Source: CAKOSP01 sp964549115 (GTDB lineage Bacteria > Bacillota_I > Bacilli_A > RF39 > UBA660). Taken from it: a stretch of DNA of 54,769 nt. The stretch covers positions 1 to 54,769 of the forward strand of contig CAZJTX010000003.1 of NCBI GenBank assembly GCA_964549115.1, read 5' to 3'. The notes under the pieces are model-generated. The model searched no databases. It was not told where the DNA came from and worked only from the letters and a program-made list of their open reading frames with translations. Of this stretch, positions 1 to 8,673 are shown in pieces. A program made the translations under genes and the position numbers. Position 1 is the stretch's first letter. Each line of letters begins with the position of its first letter.

Positions 1-116
1 CCAGTAGCACCAAGTAAAACTTGATGTTTTTTGTTATCGTTTATACCTTTAACTAATTCTTTTATAGCGTCGGGTTGATCCCCCGCTGCTTTATATTTAG
101 AATGTAATTTAAACAT
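1..116 (-). CDS. uvrB: UvrB, excinuclease ABC subunit B (N-terminal fragment)
   Basis: Only the first 38 codons are in the window; the rest lies beyond position 1. The reading begins MFKLHSKYKAAGDQPDAI and continues to LLGATG. This is the characteristic UvrB N-terminus leading into its helicase P-loop. UvrB is the damage-verifying, DNA-loading subunit of nucleotide excision repair and partners UvrA and UvrC. The ATG is preceded by an AAAGGAG ribosome site and an extended -10 promoter at 136-144. A terminator (184-207) separates it from ndk, so it is its own transcription unit. Its partner uvrA lies six genes away at 4440-7241, although in many Firmicutes uvrB is directly next to uvrA. Confidence 0.93.
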   Translation of the reverse strand, partial: MFKLHSKYKAAGDQPDAIKELVKGINDNKKHQVLLGAT

Positions 117-135
117 AATACTCCTTTGAAATATT

Positions 136-144
136 ATTATAACA
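136..144 (-). promoter_or_regulatory. Extended -10 promoter of uvrB
   Basis: The minus strand reads TGTTATAAT, a perfect TGn extended -10 box, about 20 nt before the uvrB ATG. No good -35 box is seen, which is usual for extended -10 promoters. The same TGnTATAAT arrangement recurs before the tetR gene and the T4SS operon. Confidence 0.55.
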
Positions 145-183
145 TTTTTAAAATAATTAATTCTTTTTATTGTTTTAAAATAA

Positions 184-207
184 AAATGATAACTTTCGTT
201 ATCATTT
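184..207 (-). terminator. Rho-independent terminator after ndk
   Basis: A 10-bp perfect stem (AAATGATAAC / GTTATCATTT) with a TTTC loop is followed on the minus strand by a T-rich tract (TTTTTATTTT). It overlaps the last codons of ndk and ends the lgt-to-ndk operon. Confidence 0.8.
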
Positions 208-600
208 CATAAATCTTTTTATTTCCGCTTCTGCTGTTTCTTTACCATCGGAACCATGAATTAGGTTTTCTCCTGTAGAGAATGCATAATCTCCTCTAAT
301 CGTACCCGGTTGTGCTTCTGTCCACTGAGTTGGACCCATTAGTCTTCTCATACCCTCTATAACATCATCACCTTCTACAATCATGCCAATAACTGGGCCT
401 GATGTCATGAATTCGACTACTTCTCCAAAAAATGGTTTGTCTGCGATATGACTATAATGTACTTTTAATATTTCTTCGGTTAAAGTAAACATTTTCATAT
501 CTGCTATTACAAAACCTTTCTTTTCGATTCTTGAAATTATTTCACCAACTAGTTTTCTTTTTAAACTATCTGGTTTTAACATAATATATGTTTGTTCCAT
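202..600 (-). CDS. ndk: Nucleoside diphosphate kinase
   Basis: This enzyme transfers the gamma phosphate from ATP to (d)NDPs through a phosphohistidine and balances NTP pools in the cytosol. At 132 residues it is within the normal range. The active-site motif NLIHGSDG places the catalytic histidine at residue 115. The N-terminal YIMLKPDS strand and the GTIRGDY segment (residues 99-105) are also family features. The start ATG has GGAAGG upstream. It is the last gene of the operon lgt-trxB-cysS-Zn-protease-ndk, 2 nt after the protease gene, with a terminator overlapping its 3' end. Confidence 0.96.
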   Translation of the reverse strand: MEQTYIMLKPDSLKRKLVGEIISRIEKKGFVIADMKMFTLTEEILKVHYSHIADKPFFGEVVEFMTSGPVIGMIVEGDDVIEGMRRLMGPTQWTEAQPGTIRGDYAFSTGENLIHGSDGKETAEAEIKRFMK

Positions 601-602
601 AA

Positions 603-1274
603 TTAATCCTTCCTTCCTCCGAACAATAATACTAATCTTAATATTTGCGCTGCACTAGCTAGGACTCCTGCTACATATGTCATCGCAGCTGCATTTAACA
701 TCGATTTTACTGAATATTCTTCATCATTTGTAATAAGCGATAAATGTTCTAATTCAGATTTAGCTCTTTTACTAGCATCAAACTCAACTGGAAGTGTAAC
801 AAGTTGAAATAACAACCCTGCTCCAGTTAAAGCTATACCAAAATATATTAAATCAAATAATTGAGCTATAATACCAATCATTAATATAAAGTAAGAAATA
901 CTTGTTGCTATATTAACTATTGGAAAAATTAAAGTTCTTATTTTTAAAAAGAAATAATTCTCTTTATCTTGTATAGCGTGTCCACATTCATGAGCTGCTA
1001 TAGATGCGGATGCTACCGATGTACCATGAAATACATCCGGAGATAATCTAACTGTTTTTCTTCTTGGATCGTAATGGTCTGTTAAATTACCTGGCACTTC
1101 CACAACATATACGTCTTTTAAATTGTTTTTATCCAATATTTTTCTAGCAATTTCTTGTCCACTTAAATTTTTTGAATTTTCTTCATTTAAATATTTGTTA
1201 TAATTACTTTTAATTTTAAAATGAGCTATTGCCGGAATTATTAATATAACTAATAATAATATTAAATCTATCAT
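603..1274 (-). CDS. YugP-like membrane zinc metallopeptidase
   Basis: This 223-residue membrane protein has an N-terminal hydrophobic helix (about residues 2-18). The zinc-protease motif HECGH is at residues 95-99, and further hydrophobic segments lie at about 115-165 and 200-218. The layout matches the neutral zinc metallopeptidase family that includes B. subtilis YugP (Pfam Peptidase_M_5/Zn_peptidase_2 type). The physiological substrate of this family is poorly known, and a membrane protein quality-control role is an inference. Its ATG overlaps the cysS stop by 4 nt (ATGA), and AGGTGAT lies 3 nt before the start. Confidence 0.88.
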   Translation of the reverse strand: MIDLILLLVILIIPAIAHFKIKSNYNKYLNEENSKNLSGQEIARKILDKNNLKDVYVVEVPGNLTDHYDPRRKTVRLSPDVFHGTSVASASIAAHECGHAIQDKENYFFLKIRTLIFPIVNIATSISYFILMIGIIAQLFDLIYFGIALTGAGLLFQLVTLPVEFDASKRAKSELEHLSLITNDEEYSVKSMLNAAAMTYVAGVLASAAQILRLVLLFGGRKD

Positions 1275-2659
1275 TTTATCACCTCATAAGTAGTGCCTTC
1301 TCTTCCATCTTTTAGCACTATGTTTTTTTCTAATAATTCTTCTCTTATTTTATCAGCTAAAGCATAATCTTTATTATCTTTAGCAACTTGTCTTTCTTTT
1401 ATTCTTTCTAATATGTAATCTTCATCAACTTGTAATTCATGTGGTACTAATAAATCTAAAGATAATACTGTATCCCATGACTTAATTAATTCATATTTGG
1501 TCTTATCATTAACATCATCTTTTAATAAGTCATATATTAACGTAATAGTTGATGCGGTATTTAAGTCATTGTTTAAAAATCCTTTAAATAATTCATCATA
1601 TTTATTAAATATTTCTTTATTTATTTCACCTTTATTTTCTAATAATAACGCTCTTCTTTTTAATTTGATATATGAAGACTCAGCTATATCTAAAGATTCA
1701 TATGAAAACGTTAATTGATTTCTATAATGACTCATCAGTGACATAAATCTAAATGAAAGAGGCATATATCCTTTTTCTTCTAGTAAAGATACAGTTAATG
1801 TTTCTCCTTTACTTTTACTCATCTTGCCTGATTCATCATTTAAATGTTCACCATGTATCCAATACTTACACCATGGTTTACCTGTGTAAGCCTCACTTTG
1901 AGCTATTTCGTTTGTATGATGTGGAAATATGTTATCTACTCCACCACAGTGAATATCTAATTGATCACCTAAATATTTTAAAGATATCCCACTACATTCA
2001 ATATGCCAACCTGGATAACCTTCCCCAAACGGACTATCCCATTTTAATTCTTGATCTTCAAACTTAGATTTAGTAAACCAAAGTACAAAATCCGATTTAT
2101 TTCTTTTGGCTTTATCTTCTTCAACTGTTTCTCGTGACCCACTAATTAAGTCTTCTTCACTTTGTTTAGTTAATGAATAATAATTATTTATTTTAGATGT
2201 ATCAAAGTAAACATTACCTTCACTTTTATATGCATATCCATCTTCTAAAAGTTTTGATATCATCTTTATATATTTATCAATATGATCCGTTGCCGGTGTT
2301 ACTATTTCAGGAGTTTTGATATTTAATTTGCCCGCATCTTCAAAAAATGCATCTGTATAATATTTTGCTATATCTAATACTGTTTTATTTTCTTTTTTTG
2401 CTGCATCGACCATTTTATCATCGCCAAAATCATCATCACTAGATAAATGACCGATATCAGTAACGTTCATTACTCTTTTTACATTATAACCAACATATAC
2501 TAAACTTTTTTCTAATATATCTTCCATTATATAAGTTCTTAAGTTACCTATATGAGCATAATGATAAACCGTTGGACCACAAGTGTAAATTTTAACTTCT
2601 TTTTCATCCCACGGGGTGAACTTTTCTACTTTTTTGGTTAATGTATTGTATAAATGCAT
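1271..2659 (-). CDS. cysS: Cysteinyl-tRNA synthetase
   Basis: CysRS charges tRNA-Cys with cysteine; the matching tRNA-Cys gene is in this window at 45777-45850. The 462 residues are normal for the family. The HIGH-type motif is HIGN (36-39), preceded by the zinc ligand in TCGPT (Cys27). Other zinc-site elements are WHIECSG and HCGGVDNIFPHH. KMSKSKG appears near residue 280. An AAGGAG ribosome site precedes the ATG. It lies 9 nt after trxB and overlaps the Zn-protease gene by 4 nt, so it is translated within the lgt operon. Confidence 0.97.
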   Translation of the reverse strand: MHLYNTLTKKVEKFTPWDEKEVKIYTCGPTVYHYAHIGNLRTYIMEDILEKSLVYVGYNVKRVMNVTDIGHLSSDDDFGDDKMVDAAKKENKTVLDIAKYYTDAFFEDAGKLNIKTPEIVTPATDHIDKYIKMISKLLEDGYAYKSEGNVYFDTSKINNYYSLTKQSEEDLISGSRETVEEDKAKRNKSDFVLWFTKSKFEDQELKWDSPFGEGYPGWHIECSGISLKYLGDQLDIHCGGVDNIFPHHTNEIAQSEAYTGKPWCKYWIHGEHLNDESGKMSKSKGETLTVSLLEEKGYMPLSFRFMSLMSHYRNQLTFSYESLDIAESSYIKLKRRALLLENKGEINKEIFNKYDELFKGFLNNDLNTASTITLIYDLLKDDVNDKTKYELIKSWDTVLSLDLLVPHELQVDEDYILERIKERQVAKDNKDYALADKIREELLEKNIVLKDGREGTTYEVIK

Positions 2660-2668
2660 TTATTCTCC

Positions 2669-3553
2669 TTATTTTTTTGTTATATGAGTAGTTGCTATTG
2701 CTCCTTCAGCTGCAGCGGTAACTAATTGATACAAATCTTTTTCTATTATATCACCAACTGCATATAAACCCTCTATTTTTGTTTCATAATTTTTATCTAC
2801 TTGAATATAACCTAGATCATTCGTTACACCTAAGTCTTGTACTAATTTATTATCTGGTGTGTAGCCAGCATAAATAAACACTCCTGACACTTCTAATTCT
2901 TCTTTAGTGTTTAATGTTACTTTTTCTACTATTCCATTTTCTTCTTTGATTGAATCTATTTCACAATTAAATTTAACTTCTATCTTTTCGTTAGCTAATA
3001 CTGCATCACTAAGTTTTTTATTTCCTCTAAAAGTATCTCTTCTTACTAATAAATATATTTTATTAGCTAGTTTAGATAAATAAAGTGATTCTTGCAATGC
3101 ACTGTTTCCCCCACCTACAACGGCAATGTCTTTTCCTTTATAAAAGTTACCATCACACAGGGCACATGTACTAACGCCTTTACCTAATAAATCTTTTTCA
3201 TTATCTAATCCTAAAAACTTTGGTTTTCTACCTGTTGCTATGATAATATTTTTAGTTTCGTATACCCCACTTTTAGCATATACTATTTTTTTATCATCTC
3301 TAATTTCAATTTTATCTACTTCTTCGTTTTTATATTCCATTCCCATATCAGTAACTTGTTTTAACAAATTAGCAGCAAAATCATAACCCATTACTTCAGG
3401 TAATGCTGGGTAGTTATCAATTTGATTAATATTGTTTAATATACCACCCGGCATTCTTGCTTCAAACAGCAACATTTTCATATTTGCTTGTTTTGCATAA
3501 ATACCCGCTGATATTCCACCTATTCCCATTCCTATAATTATTACGTCGTACAT
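2669..3553 (-). CDS. trxB: Thioredoxin reductase (FAD/NADPH, low-Mr type)
   Basis: This is a flavoprotein disulfide reductase that uses NADPH to reduce thioredoxin. At 294 residues it is slightly short for the family (about 310). The FAD dinucleotide motif at residues 8-13 reads GMGIGG instead of the usual GxGxxA. The redox centre CALC has Cys130 and Cys133. The NADPH Rossmann motif is VGGGNSA (about 146-152), followed by VRRDTFRG. The C-terminal FAD motif is YAVGDI. A TTAGGAGG site precedes the start. Pairing with lgt, as here, is common in Firmicutes. It may supply reducing power for thioredoxin-fold proteins such as that at 35454-36044, which is inference. Confidence 0.93.
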   Translation of the reverse strand: MYDVIIIGMGIGGISAGIYAKQANMKMLLFEARMPGGILNNINQIDNYPALPEVMGYDFAANLLKQVTDMGMEYKNEEVDKIEIRDDKKIVYAKSGVYETKNIIIATGRKPKFLGLDNEKDLLGKGVSTCALCDGNFYKGKDIAVVGGGNSALQESLYLSKLANKIYLLVRRDTFRGNKKLSDAVLANEKIEVKFNCEIDSIKEENGIVEKVTLNTKEELEVSGVFIYAGYTPDNKLVQDLGVTNDLGYIQVDKNYETKIEGLYAVGDIIEKDLYQLVTAAAEGAIATTHITKK

Positions 3554-3562
3554 ATATACCTC

Positions 3563-4372
3563 CTAAAATTTTATTACATCCGCCTCAGCGTTGTATAAAT
3601 CTTCAAATTTTCCTTTTCTACTTAATATTAGAGTTGCTAAAACTCCTATTACAATCATTGTTATTGATATTACCTGGGCTACTTTAAATCCGCCTAACAT
3701 TAAAGAATCTGTTCTTAAGTTTTCTATAAAGAATCTTCCTACACCATACCAAATTAAATATAATGAGGTTAGTTGACCATACTTTAAATATTTTAATCTT
3801 CTTATTATTAATATAATTAGTACGCCGATAAGACACCAAAGAGATTCATATAAGAAAGTTGGGTGATAATATTGCCCATTTATTTTCATGCCTTGAATTA
3901 TCCACTCAGGAATTCTTAATTCTTTTAACCTAGCATAACTAGTTAAACTTCCATAAGCTTCACTATTAAAAAAATTACCCCATCTACCAATAGCTTGCGC
4001 TAATAGTATCGGTACTGTTGCCATATCAGTAATTTTAACAAAATTTGTATCATATTTTCTTGAATATATAATTATGGTTAATAAACCAAATATAATACCA
4101 CCATGAATTGCTAATCCACCTTCCCAAATTTTAAAGATATCTCTTAAATTACTTGAATAAAGTGGCCATTTAAATATTACATAATATAATCTTGCACCAA
4201 TTAAACCAAATATAATAGTCCAAAAAGCTAAATTAAATAAAAAATCTTTATTAAATTTAAATCTTTTTCCTTCTTTTAAAAATAATGAAATACCCAATAT
4301 TGCTGAGAATAAAATTAAAAATGAGTACCATTTTATTTCCAGAGAGCCTAAGCTAATCATAACTGGATTCAT
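3563..4372 (-). CDS. lgt: Phosphatidylglycerol:prolipoprotein diacylglyceryl transferase
   Basis: Lgt moves diacylglycerol from phosphatidylglycerol onto the lipobox cysteine of prelipoproteins, the first step of lipoprotein maturation at the membrane. The 269-residue protein is polytopic with about seven hydrophobic helices. The Lgt signature AIGRWGNFFNSEAYG is intact, as are the conserved HGG segment (AIHGGIIFG) and the C-terminal GVGRFFIENLR motif. It is the first gene of an operon with its own promoter at 4394-4423. The start has GAGAGGA upstream. Its presence shows the organism makes lipoproteins. Confidence 0.97.
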   Translation of the reverse strand: MNPVMISLGSLEIKWYSFLILFSAILGISLFLKEGKRFKFNKDFLFNLAFWTIIFGLIGARLYYVIFKWPLYSSNLRDIFKIWEGGLAIHGGIIFGLLTIIIYSRKYDTNFVKITDMATVPILLAQAIGRWGNFFNSEAYGSLTSYARLKELRIPEWIIQGMKINGQYYHPTFLYESLWCLIGVLIILIIRRLKYLKYGQLTSLYLIWYGVGRFFIENLRTDSLMLGGFKVAQVISITMIVIGVLATLILSRKGKFEDLYNAEADVIKF

Positions 4373-4393
4373 TTTATCAATCCTCTCTTGTTA

Positions 4394-4423
4394 ATTATAT
4401 AATATTGTTGGTGTAAATTGCAA
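4394..4423 (-). promoter_or_regulatory. Sigma-A-type promoter of the lgt operon
   Basis: The minus strand carries TTGCAA (4418-4423), an 18-nt spacer and TATAAT (4394-4399). This predicts a start near 4387, just ahead of the lgt ribosome site. It lies in the 67-nt gap between uvrA and lgt, so the lgt operon can be read independently of uvrA. Confidence 0.65.
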
Positions 4424-4439
4424 ACAAGCACGTATGGGT

Positions 4440-7241
4440 TTACAAAATATTTTTTAAATATTCACCTGTATAAGATTCTTTTATTTTAGCAATATCTTCG
4501 GGGGTTCCTTTAGCTATTACTAAACCACCGCCTGATCCACCATCTGGGCCCAAATCGATAATATAATCTGCGGTTTTAATAACATCTAAATTATGTTCTA
4601 TTATTAGTACAGTATCTCCATTATCAACAATTTTATTTAATATTTTCAACAACCTCTTAATATCTTCTGAATGTAATCCTGTTGTTGGTTCATCTAATAT
4701 AAACAATGACTTACCAGTAGGTCTTTTTTGTAATTCTTTTGCAAGTTTTACCCTACCTGCTTCACCGCCCGATAAAGTTGGTGCGCTTTGTCCTAACTTC
4801 ATATATGATAAACCCACGTCATCCAATACTTGAAGTTTTTTTAATACTTTTGGTACGTTTTCAAAAAATCTTAACGCTTCACTTGTTCTCATCTCTAAAA
4901 CATCATATATGTTTTTTCCTTTAAATTTAATATCCAACGTTTCTTTATTATATCTTTTGCCACCACAAACATCACACGGTACATATACATCCGGTAAAAA
5001 ATGCATCTCTATTTTAGTTACGCCATCACCCCAACAAGCTTCACATCTTCCGCCTTTTACATTAAACGAGAATCTTCCAGGCTTATATCCTTTCATTTTT
5101 GATTCTTTTGTTTCTGAGAATAATTTTCTTATTTCATCAAATACACCAGTATATGTTGCAGGGTTACTTCTTGGCGTTCTTCCTATTGGATCCTGACTAA
5201 TCATTACAACCTTATCTATTTGATCTATTCCTTTTATTTCTTTTACTTTACCAGGTATTTCTTTTCCTTTATATAATTTAGTTCTAATTGTTTTATATAT
5301 AACTTCATTTACTAATGAGGACTTACCAGACCCTGATACTCCTGTTACAGCTACAAACATACCTAGTGGTATATCAACATTTATATTTTGTAAATTATTT
5401 TCAGCTGCTTTAATGACTTTTAAATAACTTCCATTACCTTTTCTTCTTACTTTTGGTATATCTATTTTTTTAGTTTCTTTTAAATATGCCCCTGTAATAC
5501 TGTTTTTATTATTCATAACTTCTTTAGGAGTACCTTCGGCTACAATTTCGCCACCATATTCACCAGCCCCAGGTCCTATATCAACTAAATAATCTGCAGA
5601 TAACATAGTTTCAATATCGTGCTCTACCACTATTAAAGTATTTCCTAAATCTCTCATTTCTTTTAGTGAATTAATTAGTTTTTCATTATCTTTTTGATGA
5701 AGTCCAATACTTGGTTCATCTAAAACGTATAATACACCTGATAATTTTGATCCTATCTGAGTAGCTAATCTTATTCTTTGTGCTTCTCCTCCAGATAATG
5801 TTCCAGAATCTCTTGCTAATGTTAAATATGATAGCCCAACATTTTGAAGGAATGAAACTCTTTCTTCAATTTCTTTTAATATTAAATTACTAATATCTAA
5901 TTCTTGTTTTGTTAATTTTATATTTTTAAAAAACTTAATTAAATCCTCAATTGATAATATAGTCAAATCATATATGTTTTTTTTATTAATAAATACATTT
6001 AAAGAAGATTCTTTTAATCTCGTGCCACCACATACTTCACAAGTAGATTCATACATATAACCTTCAATCCACTCTCTTATCCAGCCACTTTCTGTTTCTA
6101 AATATCTTCTTTCTAAGTTATTAACTACACCTTCATATGTGTTATATGTAGTTCTTTCTCCACCACTTTTAGTTTTAAAATAAAACTCCATTTCTTCATC
6201 TAATCCATATAGAATTATATTTAACTCATCTTTGGTCAATTTATTAATTGGTTTAGTTAAATCTATTTTTTTGTTTTTAGCTACTGTTTTTATCATATTA
6301 TAAAATATGTTAGTGTCTTCGGTACTGATTGCAACTATTCCGCCATCTTGAATTGATTTGCTTTTATCCGGAATTAATAAATCCACATTAATTCGTTGTT
6401 TTATTCCTAAACCCTTACATTCATCACATGCACCAAATGGAGAATTAAAAGAAAACATTCTTGGTTCTAATTCACCTATTGAATAATCACATTTAGGGCA
6501 AGCATATTTTTCACTCATCAACAATTCTTCTTTATCAATACATACAATGACTTTTCCATGAGATAATTTCGCAGCTAGTTCTAAACCTTCAAATATTCTG
6601 GATCTCTCATCTGATGATATTGTTAATTTATCAATTACTACTTCTATATAATCTCTTTTGTTTTTCTCAAGAGTTATTTCATCATCTATATTATATAACG
6701 TATTATTTACTCTGACTTTTACAAAACCCATTTTCCTTAAATTTTCCAACGTTTCTTTATGAGTTCCTTTTATACCTCTTACCACAGGTGATAATATTTC
6801 AAGTTTTTTACCATCATGCTCTAAAACTTTATTAGTCATTTCTTCAATTGATTGAGCTGTTATGGGTATTTTATGAGTTGGACAATACGGGATACCAATT
6901 CTTGCGTATAATAATCTTAAATAATCGTATATTTCAGTTATAGTTCCAACGGTGGATCTTGGGTTTTTACTAGTTGATTTTTGGTCAATCGAAATACTAG
7001 GACTTAATCCTTCAATTGAGTCCACATCAGGTTTTCCTGATATACCTATAAATTGTCTAGCGTAAGCAGATAAACTTTCCACATATCTTCTTTGCCCTTC
7101 GGCATAAATCGTATCAAAAGCCAAACTACTCTTACCAGAACCAGATACACCAGTCATAACTATTAATTTGTTTTTTGGTAGAGAAATATTTATATTTTTT
7201 AAATTATTTTCTCTAGCTCCTTTAACTATTATTTGGTCCAA
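4440..7241 (-). CDS. uvrA: UvrA, excinuclease ABC subunit A
   Basis: UvrA is the ABC-type ATPase that finds bulky DNA lesions and loads UvrB. The protein has two ABC halves: a P-loop in GVSGSGKSSLAF near the N-terminus and GVSGSGKSSLVN in the second half. Both LSGGEA signatures are present, as are zinc-finger cysteines (CPKCDYS...CDEC, CEVCGG, CEACWGDG, CDVCGG). A GTG at 7253 is possible. I prefer TTG at 7241 because GGGTGAT then sits 3 nt upstream and the product begins MDQIIVKGARENNLKN, as in homologs. That gives about 933 residues, normal for UvrA. Confidence 0.96.
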   Translation of the reverse strand: MDQIIVKGARENNLKNINISLPKNKLIVMTGVSGSGKSSLAFDTIYAEGQRRYVESLSAYARQFIGISGKPDVDSIEGLSPSISIDQKSTSKNPRSTVGTITEIYDYLRLLYARIGIPYCPTHKIPITAQSIEEMTNKVLEHDGKKLEILSPVVRGIKGTHKETLENLRKMGFVKVRVNNTLYNIDDEITLEKNKRDYIEVVIDKLTISSDERSRIFEGLELAAKLSHGKVIVCIDKEELLMSEKYACPKCDYSIGELEPRMFSFNSPFGACDECKGLGIKQRINVDLLIPDKSKSIQDGGIVAISTEDTNIFYNMIKTVAKNKKIDLTKPINKLTKDELNIILYGLDEEMEFYFKTKSGGERTTYNTYEGVVNNLERRYLETESGWIREWIEGYMYESTCEVCGGTRLKESSLNVFINKKNIYDLTILSIEDLIKFFKNIKLTKQELDISNLILKEIEERVSFLQNVGLSYLTLARDSGTLSGGEAQRIRLATQIGSKLSGVLYVLDEPSIGLHQKDNEKLINSLKEMRDLGNTLIVVEHDIETMLSADYLVDIGPGAGEYGGEIVAEGTPKEVMNNKNSITGAYLKETKKIDIPKVRRKGNGSYLKVIKAAENNLQNINVDIPLGMFVAVTGVSGSGKSSLVNEVIYKTIRTKLYKGKEIPGKVKEIKGIDQIDKVVMISQDPIGRTPRSNPATYTGVFDEIRKLFSETKESKMKGYKPGRFSFNVKGGRCEACWGDGVTKIEMHFLPDVYVPCDVCGGKRYNKETLDIKFKGKNIYDVLEMRTSEALRFFENVPKVLKKLQVLDDVGLSYMKLGQSAPTLSGGEAGRVKLAKELQKRPTGKSLFILDEPTTGLHSEDIKRLLKILNKIVDNGDTVLIIEHNLDVIKTADYIIDLGPDGGSGGGLVIAKGTPEDIAKIKESYTGEYLKNIL

Positions 7242-7261
7242 TATATCACCCACGCTTAGTT

Positions 7262-7270
7262 ATTTTACCA
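7262..7270 (-). promoter_or_regulatory. Candidate extended -10 promoter of uvrA
   Basis: The minus strand reads TGGTAAAAT, a TGn extended -10 box. It lies about 20 nt before the preferred uvrA start and predicts a very short leader containing GGGTGAT. It is divergent from the plus-strand promoter at 7291-7319. Confidence 0.4.
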
Positions 7271-7290
7271 TAAATTACAAATTATTGATA

Positions 7291-7319
7291 TTGACGGAAA
7301 ATATTAATAATGTTAAAAT
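7291..7319 (+). promoter_or_regulatory. Strong promoter of the 424-residue surface protein gene
   Basis: TTGACG (7291-7296), a 17-nt spacer and TAAAAT (7314-7319) form the best plus-strand promoter in the window. The predicted start is near 7326, giving a leader of about 42 nt that ends in a very purine-rich ribosome site (GGGAGGGGG) before ATG 7368. Confidence 0.7.
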
Positions 7320-7367
7320 TAATTTAGAAGGATAACTTCGAAATAAATACTTGGGAGGGGGTATATT

Positions 7368-8642
7368 ATGTACGAGGATAAAAAAAGGGGAAGACTAAGA
7401 GTAGCACCTTTTGTTTTTAAGTTGCTTATTGCTATACTAGTCATCTTAATCTTATTCATCATATTTTATTCTTTTAAGAAAACGAGTAGTCCTGTGTTAC
7501 TAAAAGAGCAACAGTACTCAACTAACTTAAAAGACATGAAAACCGCAGCATTTGAATACTTCACCAAGGCAAATTTACCAAAAAAAGTTGGTGAGTCGAA
7601 AGAACTTTCATTAGAAGAAATAATAGATCAAAAATTATTATATGATTTTACTTCTGATGGAAGAAAATGTGACTTGAAAAACAGTTATGTTAAGGCTACA
7701 AAAACTTATGATGGTAATTACGCTCTTAAAGTCGCATTAAGATGTGGTAATTTTGACGACTTTATTATTACTACAATCGAAAACAATGATATTTGTGAAA
7801 CAGATTGTATTAAAGAGTTAATCAAAGAAGAAGTTAAGAAAGAAACTGGGTCAAAAACTACCACTACAAAGAAAACTACTACAACTAAAAAGACTACTAC
7901 TACAATAAAAGAGTTTTTCAGTGTATCAATTACTATTCCGTGCAAAGGATGTAAGCCTAAACCAAAACCAGATCCAAAACCTGAACAAACAAAGTGGTAT
8001 AAACACGTTAGAACAGTTACAACAAAGTATAATGATTACTGTCCAAAATTAGAAAATACTTATTATACTACTTCATGGATTAGCGTAAATGCTGAATATA
8101 ACCATTCTTATAAGTATACAGTTAAGTTGCTTAATACCGAAGATTTTATAAGCGGATCGGTAAAACTAACCACAGACAATTATTTTAATGGATATAGTGA
8201 TTATAAAAAGTTCTTAGATACTTTTGAACAAGATTTAATTGTAATGAATATGAATCCATGTTGTAATCCATTCAATGTTTCTGTAACAGATTTTATGAAT
8301 TCTTCTTTATTAAAGCCCAATTTTAATTACACAGTTGGAAACATTTATAGAAAAGGAAACGATTATTATTTAGATATTACTGTTAGATACTTTAATGATT
8401 ATAATGTAACACCTTATAAGTTTAGCGATATTTACTGCGATGTATACTTTGTACCATTAAAGTTTAATGTTCAATATGCCAAAAGTGGAACATGTATTAC
8501 TGATTTAGCTGATAATGCTAAATACTATCCTGGATATTATGTAACTAATCCTTCTATTAAAACAAAACAAGAATATAAATGGAGTACAAGTAAGTACTTA
8601 GAAGGTTATACATATACCGGAATTTGGGAATATAGACCATAA
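7368..8642 (+). CDS. Membrane-anchored surface protein with Thr/Lys linker, function unknown
   Basis: I do not recognise a named family. The protein has a short basic cytosolic start (MYEDKKRGRLR). One membrane helix follows (about residues 16-36), so the rest should lie outside. A domain of about 110 residues ends in paired cysteines. After it come a Thr/Lys-rich stretch at roughly 160-185, then CKGC and a Pro/Lys linker. A large Tyr/Asn-rich C-terminal region contains a CC pair and a few more cysteines. The N-terminal part, with a helix followed by an amphipathic DMKTAAFEYF segment, faintly resembles pilin-like or sporulation anchor proteins. It is a single-gene unit with a strong promoter and a shared terminator. 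Confidence 0.75.
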   Translation: MYEDKKRGRLRVAPFVFKLLIAILVILILFIIFYSFKKTSSPVLLKEQQYSTNLKDMKTAAFEYFTKANLPKKVGESKELSLEEIIDQKLLYDFTSDGRKCDLKNSYVKATKTYDGNYALKVALRCGNFDDFIITTIENNDICETDCIKELIKEEVKKETGSKTTTTKKTTTTKKTTTTIKEFFSVSITIPCKGCKPKPKPDPKPEQTKWYKHVRTVTTKYNDYCPKLENTYYTTSWISVNAEYNHSYKYTVKLLNTEDFISGSVKLTTDNYFNGYSDYKKFLDTFEQDLIVMNMNPCCNPFNVSVTDFMNSSLLKPNFNYTVGNIYRKGNDYYLDITVRYFNDYNVTPYKFSDIYCDVYFVPLKFNVQYAKSGTCITDLADNAKYYPGYYVTNPSIKTKQEYKWSTSKYLEGYTYTGIWEYRP

Positions 8643-8673
8643 AAAAAATTCACTTTAATTAGTGAATTTTTTT
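8642..8673. terminator. Bidirectional terminator
   Basis: A perfect 13-bp stem (AAAAAAATTCACT / AGTGAATTTTTTT) with a TTAATT loop lies between two converging genes. It gives a T-run on both strands and overlaps the stop of the minus-strand gene at 8659. Confidence 0.88.
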
